Shown here: one piece after another, positions 26,409 to 33,950 of the stretch
Layout: every line of letters starts with the position of its first letter
How positions within the stretch are numbered: the stretch's first letter is position 1
Source: Levilactobacillus yonginensis
GTDB lineage: Bacteria > Bacillota > Bacilli > Lactobacillales > Lactobacillaceae
DNA: 64,000 nucleotides
Direction of reading: 5' to 3'
NCBI RefSeq assembly: GCF_964065165.1
Contig: NZ_OZ061549.1
Location: 1,674,001 to 1,738,000 of the forward strand
Position numbers and translations under genes: made by a program
Notes under the pieces: generated by a model
The model's input: only the letters and a program-made list of their open reading frames with translations
Databases searched by the model: none
What the model was told of the DNA's origin: nothing

Positions 26409-26789
26409 ATGGAAAATAATAAATTGATGCGGATCGGTGAGTTTGCGAAAGCTGCCAATGTTACTATTCGAACAGTCAGGTATTACTTAGAGTGTGGCTT
26501 ATTACCACCAGAAAAGCGCAATAAAAATAATCAACGGGTCTTTAATGATGAAGACCTACATTGGATAACCAACTTACATTATTTGCGGGAAGCTGGCATG
26601 TCAATCGTTGAATTGCAATACTACACCACTTTAGTGCGTGAAGGCGATAGCAGCTTACCGCAACGAATTGAATTAATGCGCAAGCAGCGTAAGCACGTCA
26701 TCACTGCGATTGCTGCTAAGCAGGAACAGCTGAAAGTGATTGATCATAAGCTTGAGCGGTATTTAGCTGGAGACAGTGCGGTGATGTGA
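26409..26789 (+). CDS. MerR-family transcriptional regulator
   Basis: The 126-residue protein starts at ATG 26409 behind GGGAGG; a longer frame upstream has no site. The winged helix-turn-helix opens with MRIGEFAKAANVTIRTVRYY and continues through NQRVFNDEDLHWI, followed by a coiled-coil dimerisation helix. The effector domain is minimal, so the inducer cannot be guessed; no conserved Cys pair for metal or redox sensing is seen (one Cys, in LECGLLPP). It probably represses and activates the divergent SDR gene. Confidence 0.9.
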   Translation: MENNKLMRIGEFAKAANVTIRTVRYYLECGLLPPEKRNKNNQRVFNDEDLHWITNLHYLREAGMSIVELQYYTTLVREGDSSLPQRIELMRKQRKHVITAIAAKQEQLKVIDHKLERYLAGDSAVM

Positions 26790-26799
26790 GCGACCTAAA

Positions 26800-26815
26800 C
26801 AGACTAGCCTACGAT
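26800..26815. repeat. 16-bp direct repeat, left copy
   Basis: CAGACTAGCCTACGAT is identical at 31320-31335, the other side of the nuclease/ATPase cassette. Confidence 0.75.
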
Positions 26816-26887
26816 TACTTCTATACACAAAATAGACTTGGCGTCAGATACACTAAGCCTTCATGGTAACAATATATGTTTAAAAAC

Positions 26888-26993
26888 GTGGATAGCTCAT
26901 TTTCATTGGCGAATTTTATTAAAGTAGCGTCCAGATTAATTTTACAATTCAGGATACCCGGCATCAAGTTAGCTAACACTACGCATAAAAAAT
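26888..26993. repeat. Intergenic repeat, copy 2
   Basis: Counterpart of 25305-25410 (shared TTTTCATTGGCGAATT and following blocks). Confidence 0.6.
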
Positions 26994-27005
26994 TTAGTCG
27001 AAAAA

Positions 27006-27057
27006 TAAAGTGCCCTACGATTGTTAGACAGATAAGTCTAACAATCGTAGGGCACTT
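27006..27057. terminator. Perfect 22-bp-stem hairpin
   Basis: AAGTGCCCTACGATTGTTAG and its exact complement enclose a six-base loop, with A-rich and TCAAAA tails. It could terminate the ATPase gene 120 bases upstream on the minus strand, or be a small palindromic repeat. Confidence 0.65.
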
Positions 27058-27179
27058 CAAAATCCGGATAACGCTTTTATGACACCATAGGGGTAAGAAC
27101 TTCTACCAATCATAACTACTCGCTAGTCATACTTAGCCGCTTTCAAAAATATGACAATTAATCACTATTATTTCATATT

Positions 27180-28646
27180 CTAGTCAGGATTCGTTGTTGT
27201 ATTGTTTTCACTCAATCCTTCATTTAAATTAGACACACCATCCATTAATCCCTCATTCAAAACTATCTTAGTATCCCACTTTCGATTATATTCATAAATA
27301 CTTGCAAATATCTTTTGGTTGTTAGGAAATTCTTGATCCAGCAGTTTAAACATTCTCTGAATATTTTCTGCATCTACCTCTCCTGCCATCGGTGAATCAA
27401 CGATAATAGGAAATATTTTATCATCCTGATTCTGTACAACTTTTAAAACGGCCATTCTGTATGCAAAAACTAATAAATGTAATTTTGCACCACTATATCT
27501 CTTTAAGTCCCTAGTAAAAATAAAATCTTCATCTTTGTCAATAGTGTCCTGCACTCCCAATATTTTTGAAAATTTCACAATAGTATTATATATCTTTCTC
27601 ACTTGCTGTATCGATCCTAGACTATCCCTCTGCAAGGATTTTAATTTATTAATTTCTTTTGTATTTTCCTTAAGTGTACTTTCCATAGAATCCTGAGTAA
27701 TATTTATTTTTTCTACAGCATTATTAAATCTCCGAATTTGATCTTGATCCGAAAAAAGGCTCAATTGCTTGTTTAAATCCTTGGACATTTTGTTTTTTTG
27801 AACTATATATTCAGAAAGCTCTCTATTCTCTCTAGCTATTTGAGCCGTAATGACTGTCTGATTAAAATCAAAACCTAAAATATTCTTTTTAGATACCGGT
27901 ATGGCCTTGTTATCCACTTTAATTAATATATTCATATCATCTATTAGTTTATAAAAGCTATCATTGCTTTTAATTATTCTATCTAGTTTACTAATTTTAA
28001 GTTTCTTTTTATTTATATCCATATCAATGGAACGTATCTGATCTTGTAGCTCATCAATACTCGACCAGTTTATGTCATCTTTATTCTTTTCACTTTCCAT
28101 ATTTAAAGTAAGCAGAGTCTTTATTTGCAATAAAACCTTTCGTTCCTCTTTTTTACTATCCATTTCAATCTGTATTTTTTCTGCATCAGTATTCGATATA
28201 CCATCTAAAAGTTCTTCAATTTTAAACCGTATTTTCCCAATAACTATTCCTCTATTTAGAAGAGTCCAGCCTTTATCTTGATCAAAATATATAAGTCCCA
28301 ATAAGTTATCTGCCAATTTAGGATTTTCAGTTTCAAAAACACTTGCTAATACTTCTGTAAAATCTTCCGGCAATTTATAAGTCCTTACACTCTGACCCAT
28401 CTCAATATTAATTATTTTATCATGACGTTTTAATACCATTTCTTGATTTCTTTGTATAATTCCAATTTCCAAACTTAGCTTAGAAAAATCAATTCCTTTG
28501 GTTGAAGGAATTGGATATCCCAACGCATACAGAACCAACCGGATTAGGGAGGTTTTTCCGTGACTATTCTTTCGACTGTATATCAGGGTTGTCCCCACAT
28601 CAAACTGAAATTTTTTATCGTTAATTAATAAATAATCAATTTCCAT
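27180..28646 (-). CDS. SMC/ABC-like ATPase of a putative nuclease-ATPase defence cassette
   Basis: The 488-residue protein has a Walker A of the form RKNSHGKTS (about 26-34), a long charged coiled coil in the middle (about 150-330), an ABC-signature-like YSGAK near 398, and Walker B IFPIIVDSP followed by an H/Q-loop region. This is the head-coil-head layout of SMC/RecN-like ATPases. I see no CxxC zinc hook. Start ATG 28646 follows AAGGAGG and overlaps the end of the DUF4297-like gene by 11 bases, so both products act together. Comparable pairings occur in Lamassu and in ABC-three-component systems. Base composition is more AT-rich than the flanking core genes. Confidence 0.8.
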   Translation of the reverse strand: MEIDYLLINDKKFQFDVGTTLIYSRKNSHGKTSLIRLVLYALGYPIPSTKGIDFSKLSLEIGIIQRNQEMVLKRHDKIINIEMGQSVRTYKLPEDFTEVLASVFETENPKLADNLLGLIYFDQDKGWTLLNRGIVIGKIRFKIEELLDGISNTDAEKIQIEMDSKKEERKVLLQIKTLLTLNMESEKNKDDINWSSIDELQDQIRSIDMDINKKKLKISKLDRIIKSNDSFYKLIDDMNILIKVDNKAIPVSKKNILGFDFNQTVITAQIARENRELSEYIVQKNKMSKDLNKQLSLFSDQDQIRRFNNAVEKINITQDSMESTLKENTKEINKLKSLQRDSLGSIQQVRKIYNTIVKFSKILGVQDTIDKDEDFIFTRDLKRYSGAKLHLLVFAYRMAVLKVVQNQDDKIFPIIVDSPMAGEVDAENIQRMFKLLDQEFPNNQKIFASIYEYNRKWDTKIVLNEGLMDGVSNLNEGLSENNTTTNPD

Positions 28647-29052
28647 AGTTTAACGCCTCCTTAATATTCTTGAAATCAGAATTATTAGTAACAATTAACC
28701 AAAGAATAAATTTTGCAACATCTTTATTTCTGCTATCAGCCTCAACGTCTATTCCTAAATATGTACATATATCTCCATAATTTTTATTAACAAAGTCTCT
28801 AGCCCTATCATCTCTACTGAGACCATGGTTATGTTTTCCATAATTAAATAACAACATATTTACTTTAGAAACCACTGAAAAATCAAACGCCATCGGTTTC
28901 AAGAATTCTGAATACTGTCCTCTTATATAGTCTTCGTCATCAAAGCCAATATCAAAGAGTCTTAAAAAGTGCTCAATCTGAGATGTGCCAATCAACAATG
29001 TAGCTGCTGTATAACCTGCGATGAAGTGAACCCTTAAAGTTGGACACAGAAT

Positions 29053-29934
29053 TTACGCTGCCTTCTGGATGGCGAGTTCCCGGTATTTTTCCGGGGACTT
29101 GCCATCCAGTTTTGTTTTGATCCGACGTTTATTGTAAAAGTTAATCCAGTCAGTCATAGCTTGAGTCAAGTCTTCCTTGTTCTCAAAATGCTCATCCATA
29201 ACTTCGACCTTCATGATGTGGAAGAATGATTCAACTGCCGCATTATCTAGACAAGTTGCTTTGCGTGACATGCTTTGAAATACGCGATGTTCTTTGAGTG
29301 TTTCTCGCCAGAATTTATGTTGATACTGGAATCCCTGATCCGTGTGGACTGTTGTTCGATAACCTAACTTTGGCAGTCCTTCCAATGCTTCTCTAAGCGG
29401 CTTTAGGGCAAATTCTACTGTTGGATGGTCACTGATGTTGAAGGCTAAGACTTCGCCTGAGAAGAGGTCAATCACTGGTTCTAAATAGACCCGTTCACTT
29501 TGGCTCATACCACCGTATCGAAATTCACTGACATCTGTAACGAGTTTTTGATAGGGTCGGTCCGTTTTGAATCGTCGGTTCAACTGATTAGGCGCAATTT
29601 TACCAACGGATCCTTTGTATGAATTATATTTACGTTTTTGCCGATTGTACGCTAAACAAAGCCAATCATGCTCATGCATTAGACGCAAGACTCGTTTATG
29701 ATTCACCGTGAATCCATGCTCCTGTAAAGCTTTAGTTAGTCGCCGGTAACCATACTTCTTGGTGTACTTAGAATCTTCCTGCCGGATCTCATCGATTGCC
29801 TGAATGATTGGAGAATCATCCAGCTTTTCACGCTGACGATGTGAGCGTGCGTAATAATACGTACTTCTTGGTACTTTGACGACCTTGAGTAGGAGCTTGA
29901 TGGGCACTTGAAAGACCTGCCTTAACTCGGTCAC
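29053..29934 (-). CDS. IS3-family transposase catalytic subunit OrfB
   Basis: The 293-residue product has an HTH_21-type start (YYYARSHRQREK, YGYRRLTKAL) and an rve integrase core. The DDE residues lie in LVTDVSEF, VHTDQGFQYQ and DNAAVESFF. It begins with GTG whose first base is the last base of the orfA stop codon, the frame arrangement used by IS3 elements for -1 frameshift fusion. No damage is visible. Confidence 0.93.
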   Translation of the reverse strand: MTELRQVFQVPIKLLLKVVKVPRSTYYYARSHRQREKLDDSPIIQAIDEIRQEDSKYTKKYGYRRLTKALQEHGFTVNHKRVLRLMHEHDWLCLAYNRQKRKYNSYKGSVGKIAPNQLNRRFKTDRPYQKLVTDVSEFRYGGMSQSERVYLEPVIDLFSGEVLAFNISDHPTVEFALKPLREALEGLPKLGYRTTVHTDQGFQYQHKFWRETLKEHRVFQSMSRKATCLDNAAVESFFHIMKVEVMDEHFENKEDLTQAMTDWINFYNKRRIKTKLDGKSPEKYRELAIQKAA

Positions 29935-30464
29935 TATTTGCGAGATTTCTTGTCTGCTGACTTCTTCTGAGCTAAGGCATCGAGTTTTTTTAGGTATTCA
30001 TTCTCAATCTTTAACATCAAGTTTTCTTGTTTTAATTGCTTCAATTCATCGGCGGTACTGGAGTTATTGCGACTCTTTGAAGGCTTCGTTTGCTTATGTT
30101 TAGCCATGATTTTAGGCTTTCCTCGCTTCCGTTCAAGGCCAGCGATTCCTTGCTCCTCAAAGCGCTTCTCCCATTGCCAGATGGTGCTTGGCGAAGATAG
30201 ATTGAAGTGCAGAGCCGTTACCGGAAGCGAGGCCTGATGTTGTTTTCTCCAGTTTAATACATCAACCTTGAACTGACTAGAATATTCTGGCTTCTGATCC
30301 TTCAGCTTCAATCCAGCTATACCGTATTTCTGGAAGCGACTAACCCAAAGAAGGATAGTTTCTTCCTTGCTGATACCATGTTTTCTGGCCAATGAGGTTG
30401 ATCCAACTCCACTCAAATATTCAGTGACGACCTTAATTCTAAAATCTAAATCAAACTTAACCAT
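29934..30464 (-). CDS. IS3-family transposase OrfA (DNA-binding)
   Basis: The 176-residue protein, starting at ATG 30464, carries two helix-turn-helix motifs (SLARKHGISKEETILLWVSR and STIWQWEKRFEEQGIAGLE), a basic linker and a leucine-zipper-like coiled coil (ELKQLKQENLMLKIENEYLK). It binds the terminal repeats and partners OrfB. Confidence 0.92.
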   Translation of the reverse strand: MVKFDLDFRIKVVTEYLSGVGSTSLARKHGISKEETILLWVSRFQKYGIAGLKLKDQKPEYSSQFKVDVLNWRKQHQASLPVTALHFNLSSPSTIWQWEKRFEEQGIAGLERKRGKPKIMAKHKQTKPSKSRNNSSTADELKQLKQENLMLKIENEYLKKLDALAQKKSADKKSRK

Positions 30465-31232
30465 AGTAAAACCCCCAAGGTTGGACTTTCTGTCCAACCT
30501 TGGGGGTTCACTTCACGAAATCCTTTTTGGATATAACCTTTTTACTATCTTCTGCACTCCGATACACTAAAAACAACATAGATTTAAGCAAAGAATCATA
30601 CTTACTTAAATTAATATGTGCAGCATCCATGAATTTACGAACTTTTTTCTCAAGCTCAGATAGTTTCGTTTCATCATCATCACCTGCGTACTCAATCTTC
30701 ATTACCTTTAGTTTCGAGAAATCAATTTCACTATGCTCTAAAGTTTCATTAAATTCCTTCAATCTTTTTAACATCTTAGGCGGTAAGGAACTACTACTGT
30801 ATTTTCTATGTGGTGCATTAGCTAATTCCTGACCAGCACGCTTTCCAAACAAATAATTTGAATTAGTTAATAAAACTTCACTTTTGATACTTTCCAATCC
30901 GTAATCAACCACATCTTGTGACAACACTCTCAAAGCATCCACAATATACTCTTTATTGAACGTATCGTATGGGTTCTGTGTTTCTTTCGCTTGAATAAAC
31001 GACATTGTTCCGTCATTCCATGTCAAAACAATGTCTTCTTTTCCTTCAACCTCAAAAGATTGAACTTTATCGACATTATCTAAAAAGAGATAGAGGGCCG
31101 CCATGTCTTGAAAATTAAATCCGGCAACACCACCTGAATTGTTCGTATTCTTTGCCAATTTATAGCTCTCCTTAACTTATGTGTCAAATGGCATCATATC
31201 ACTATAGATGCCGGTAGCCACATATATCGTCT

Positions 31233-31249
31233 CATTACTTATGATATGG
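31233..31249. promoter_or_regulatory. Putative operator, copy 1
   Basis: CATTACTTATGATATGG lies upstream of the nuclease gene. It differs by one base from the copy at 31293-31309, exactly 60 bases away. Confidence 0.55.
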
Positions 31250-31292
31250 ACTCCCGTAACTACCCACGCAGCGATTAATCGCAAGAAAACCG

Positions 31293-31309
31293 CATCACTT
31301 ATGATATGG
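31293..31309. promoter_or_regulatory. Putative operator, copy 2
   Basis: CATCACTTATGATATGG. The pair lies in the only intergenic gap between the HTH regulator and the nuclease gene, so it is a candidate binding site for that regulator. Confidence 0.55.
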
Positions 31310-31319
31310 TAACCTGTAT

Positions 31320-31335
31320 CAGACTAGCCTACGAT
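31320..31335. repeat. 16-bp direct repeat, right copy
   Basis: Identical to 26800-26815. It sits 15 bases before the end of the HTH regulator gene. Confidence 0.75.
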
Positions 31336-31350
31336 CAGTCCAATTAGCCA

Positions 31351-32112
31351 TCAATCTTTTTGAAAATGTATTCGCTTTTTCATAAAGATATCATGCCACT
31401 TGGTTCTATACGGAGTGGCAAAATACGATAATCGAAACCCTTGTTGATATGCTTCCTTGTAAGCCAGTAGCAAATATAAATTAATTTCATCGTCTGGGCT
31501 GACCATCTGACTGAGCTTGCTAAATGATATATTAGGCGTATTCAACTCTAGATTATTTGCTAACAATCTCAGCTCCACTTCCACCAAGTTGATGTCTCGC
31601 GCGAACAAAACCATTGCATGAAGTAATTTATCGAAAATACTTACCAACTCAGAATCTGGAATATACCTATCTCGCTTAGTTAAATCAAAATCAACTATAA
31701 CTAACTTTGGAACACTCGATAAATCTATTAAAAGATTACCAGAAAAGCTAACTCTGCGTTTCATCTCGTACTTCGTATAAACATTCACCTTACACTTACT
31801 TGAATAAACTTGATACGTAAAACTCAAACCAGAAGACTCTACATATTTCTCCAAAATTCTAAGATTAACTTCGGAAAAATTCCTTTCAAAAAATCGAGGA
31901 TTCCGCCTAACCTTAAAAATTCTGTCGAAGGGCTCATTCAAAGTTTGCGAAATAACATAAGCTTTGGTCAACATAACATTGTAACTAATATCATCTCTAA
32001 TATTAATAATTGTCTGCCGCTTAATACTAGAGCGCCTGCTAACTTCTGAAATACTCAGACCTGACTCGCTTAGCACAGTTGCTAAGTCATTCTCCACAAT
32101 AAACTTTTCCAT
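31351..32112 (-). CDS. Helix-turn-helix protein beside the nuclease/ATPase cassette
   Basis: The first 60 residues hold an XRE-like helix-turn-helix (LATVLSESGLSISEVSRRSS, then IKRQTIINIRDDIS). The remaining 190 residues match nothing I recognise. GGTGG precedes ATG 32112; GTG 32124 is an alternative. The gene is transcribed towards the cassette, separated from it by 190 bases that contain two near-identical 17-base sites, so a regulatory role over the cassette is plausible. It shares the AT-rich composition of the cassette genes. Confidence 0.72.
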   Translation of the reverse strand: MEKFIVENDLATVLSESGLSISEVSRRSSIKRQTIINIRDDISYNVMLTKAYVISQTLNEPFDRIFKVRRNPRFFERNFSEVNLRILEKYVESSGLSFTYQVYSSKCKVNVYTKYEMKRRVSFSGNLLIDLSSVPKLVIVDFDLTKRDRYIPDSELVSIFDKLLHAMVLFARDINLVEVELRLLANNLELNTPNISFSKLSQMVSPDDEINLYLLLAYKEAYQQGFRLSYFATPYRTKWHDIFMKKRIHFQKD

Positions 32113-32215
32113 TTCATTCACCACCCATCTAAATCATATACGATGAGTTAGATTTTGCATATCCAAGTAAAAATATTTACAGGGGGTTACAAGCTAAGAT
32201 TCCTAAAATTGGCCA

Positions 32216-32692
32216 CTACTGCCTAAACTTCTCCAAACGATACAATTGTTCTTCGTCAACAGCGTCACGACCATCTTTGAAGTCATAACCCATATGCTGA
32301 TAGAATTCGAGTCCCGTTATCGATGCCGGTATTTCAACCCGTTTTGCTCGCTGGAAATATGTATCTTTTTCGAGTGTCTCAATAATCAGCCGACCAATCC
32401 CTTGTCCTTGATAAGCTGGTAAGACAAAGATATCAAAGAGACTAAATTCAGTTGTACTCCCCCAATATGAACCGATAGCACCAGTACCAATGATTTTCTG
32501 GTGCTCACAGAAAACATAGAAATGGGTTTGCTTTGCCTTAGAAACAAAAAAATCAGCTGGCATTGAGCGAATTTCATTCTCAATGTATTCCTGAGAGTAA
32601 TCCTTGCTGTTTGACTCCCGGAGAGTTTTCGCCACGACACTGGCTACTGCTTCAGCATCGCTGGTTTTGAATTTTCTGACACTGATGTGCAT
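32216..32692 (-). CDS. GNAT-family N-acetyltransferase
   Basis: The 158-residue protein shows the GNAT fold: HISVRKFKTSDAEAVASV at the N-terminus, an acetyl-CoA binding loop VLPAYQGQGIGRLIIETLE (the Q-x-x-G-x-G/A pattern) and EIPASITGLEFYQHMGYDF near the end. The acceptor is unknown. It is monocistronic; no regulator is adjacent in a telling way. Confidence 0.9.
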   Translation of the reverse strand: MHISVRKFKTSDAEAVASVVAKTLRESNSKDYSQEYIENEIRSMPADFFVSKAKQTHFYVFCEHQKIIGTGAIGSYWGSTTEFSLFDIFVLPAYQGQGIGRLIIETLEKDTYFQRAKRVEIPASITGLEFYQHMGYDFKDGRDAVDEEQLYRLEKFRQ

Positions 32693-32922
32693 TGAGTCAC
32701 CTTCAACTTTTACTTAGTCATACCAATTGCGGAACAAATTTTCATAGCAAAACCAAACTAAAGAACTGCATCGTTACATGATGTAACTTTACTTGCCCCG
32801 ATTAAAACAAATAATTTTCATCAGGAAAGGGCTTATAACTATTACCATAGTTGCTAAAGAAAAAATGACAAACAACCACAACTATCCCTTCCTCAAATAC
32901 CACTACACTAAGTATCAAGCAA

Positions 32923-33402
32923 TCACTTATGGTACGGAGACCCCTCATTAATCATAAACGCCCGATAAACTTGCTCCGTCAGCACCAACCGCATCAACTG
33001 ATGAGGTAGTGTGAACCGGCCAAACGAAATCTGAGCGTCCGCACGCTTCAGAACGGCCGGCGTCAGTCCCAGTGAGCCCCCGATGACGAACGTGATGTCT
33101 GAGTGGCCGTACGTGGTCAAGTCCTTCAGTTCCTTGGCAAACTCCTCCGACGAGCGTTCCTTGCCTAAGATGGCCAATGCATAGACGTATTCGCGGTCCT
33201 TGATTTTACTCAGGATTCGTTCGCCTTCTGCCACCATGACCTGGTCCATCTCTGCCTGCGACAAATTCTCTGGTGCCTTTTCATCTGGAACTTCGACGAT
33301 TGAAAATTTACAGAACCGCGACAATCTTTTGGCGTACTCCGCGATACCCTGTTTGAAGTATTTTTCCTTCAATTTACCCACAACCACAAACTTGATGTTC
33401 AT
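32923..33402 (-). CDS. rlmH: 23S rRNA (pseudouridine1915-N3)-methyltransferase RlmH
   Basis: RlmH methylates N3 of pseudouridine 1915 in helix 69 of 23S rRNA using S-adenosylmethionine. The 159 residues match the family length exactly. The SPOUT knot is seen at [10 protein letters not shown] and the C-terminal [18 protein letters not shown]...GSPYHK is the family signature. ATG 33402 follows AGGAGG. The gene is next to a DnaA-box cluster, as its B. subtilis orthologue yydA is. Confidence 0.97.
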   Translation of the reverse strand: MNIKFVVVGKLKEKYFKQGIAEYAKRLSRFCKFSIVEVPDEKAPENLSQAEMDQVMVAEGERILSKIKDREYVYALAILGKERSSEEFAKELKDLTTYGHSDITFVIGGSLGLTPAVLKRADAQISFGRFTLPHQLMRLVLTEQVYRAFMINEGSPYHK

Positions 33403-33423
33403 AATTAGCCTCCTGTACACAGG

Positions 33424-33751
33424 TTGTCCACAAAGTTATCCACAGGTGGACAACCTGGTTTCCTAGATATTGGGGTGAGCAGTTGGACCACCCACCACAT
33501 GTATTTTTTGTTAAAAAGTCAATCTCAAATTAGTTATCCACCGTTGTCCACCGAAACGGACGTTCGGGGTTCCCGCTTACAAACCGCACTACATAAGGAT
33601 TCCTAGCGCCTAAAATAGCGAACAACTTTTTCTATCCACAGTTATCCACTATGCCTGTGGATAACTTTTGCACCGGTTTCATTGCCGGTATTACCCAAGT
33701 TTTGAGTTTTCCACCGGGTCAGCCCTCTGATTATCCCCCAAGTTATCCACA
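33424..33751. promoter_or_regulatory. DnaA-box cluster upstream of rlmH
   Basis: Perfect TTATCCACA boxes lie at 33436-33444 and 33743-33751 (plus) and 33656-33664 (minus). One-mismatch boxes lie at 33424-33432, 33534-33542, 33632-33640 and 33642-33650. Two-mismatch TTGTCCACC boxes lie at 33544-33552 and, on the minus strand, 33445-33453. Nine boxes in 330 bases is far above chance. No replication gene is adjacent, so a titration or regulatory cluster is likelier than oriC itself. Confidence 0.85.
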
Positions 33752-33895
33752 GATACAAATTCAATTATTTTCGGCCCTGAATTACCCAGGCCCCTCATAA
33801 ATTTTTCGTTCGGCTACCGAACCGGCGGGGACGTTTTCATCCCCCTTAAGCCGACCTTAAACTTCGGCTTTTCACTAAACAGTTTATCATACACA

Positions 33896-33931
33896 AAAAC
33901 GACAGTCGGAAAATCCGACTGCCGTTTTTCA
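33896..33931 (-). terminator. Terminator of htrA
   Basis: On the minus strand AACGGCAGTCGGA-tttTCCGACTGTCGTTTTT forms a 10-bp stem plus T run, about 20 bases past the htrA stop. It can work in both directions. Confidence 0.85.
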
Positions 33932-33950
33932 TTTTTCGGAGATTATTCGG

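Larger units (their letters stand above)
29022..30515 (-). mobile_element. IS3-family element (IS150-like group), complete
   Basis: The terminal repeats TGAAGTGAACCC... are found on the left and, as complement, ...GGGTTCACTTCA on the right. The flanking 3-bp duplication is CGA (29019-29021 and 30516-30518). It carries intact orfA and orfB on the minus strand, the same direction as the gene it splits. Length is about 1.49 kb, usual for the family. Confidence 0.9.
28636..31158 (-). pseudogene. DUF4297/Cap4-like nuclease gene, interrupted by an IS3-family element
   Basis: The gene starts at TTG 31158 behind AAGGAG and is broken at 29022-30515. Excising the element with one CGA copy restores a single frame of about 340 residues (...KKDF-AGYTAATLL...). 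The N-terminus GGVAGFNFQDMAALYLFL and the tract SFEVEGKEDIVLTW...SFIQAKE show the E...D...QxK core of PD-(D/E)xK nucleases of the DUF4297/Cap4 type. The C-terminal 130 residues are helical and unassigned. In intact relatives the nuclease cuts DNA when triggered. Here the truncated product keeps the nuclease core but loses the C-terminal domain. Confidence 0.75.

Noticed and set aside
33424..33751. Treating the DnaA-box cluster as oriC.
   Set aside because: No dnaA, dnaN or other origin gene flanks it and gene order places oriC to the right of the window; a titration cluster fits better.
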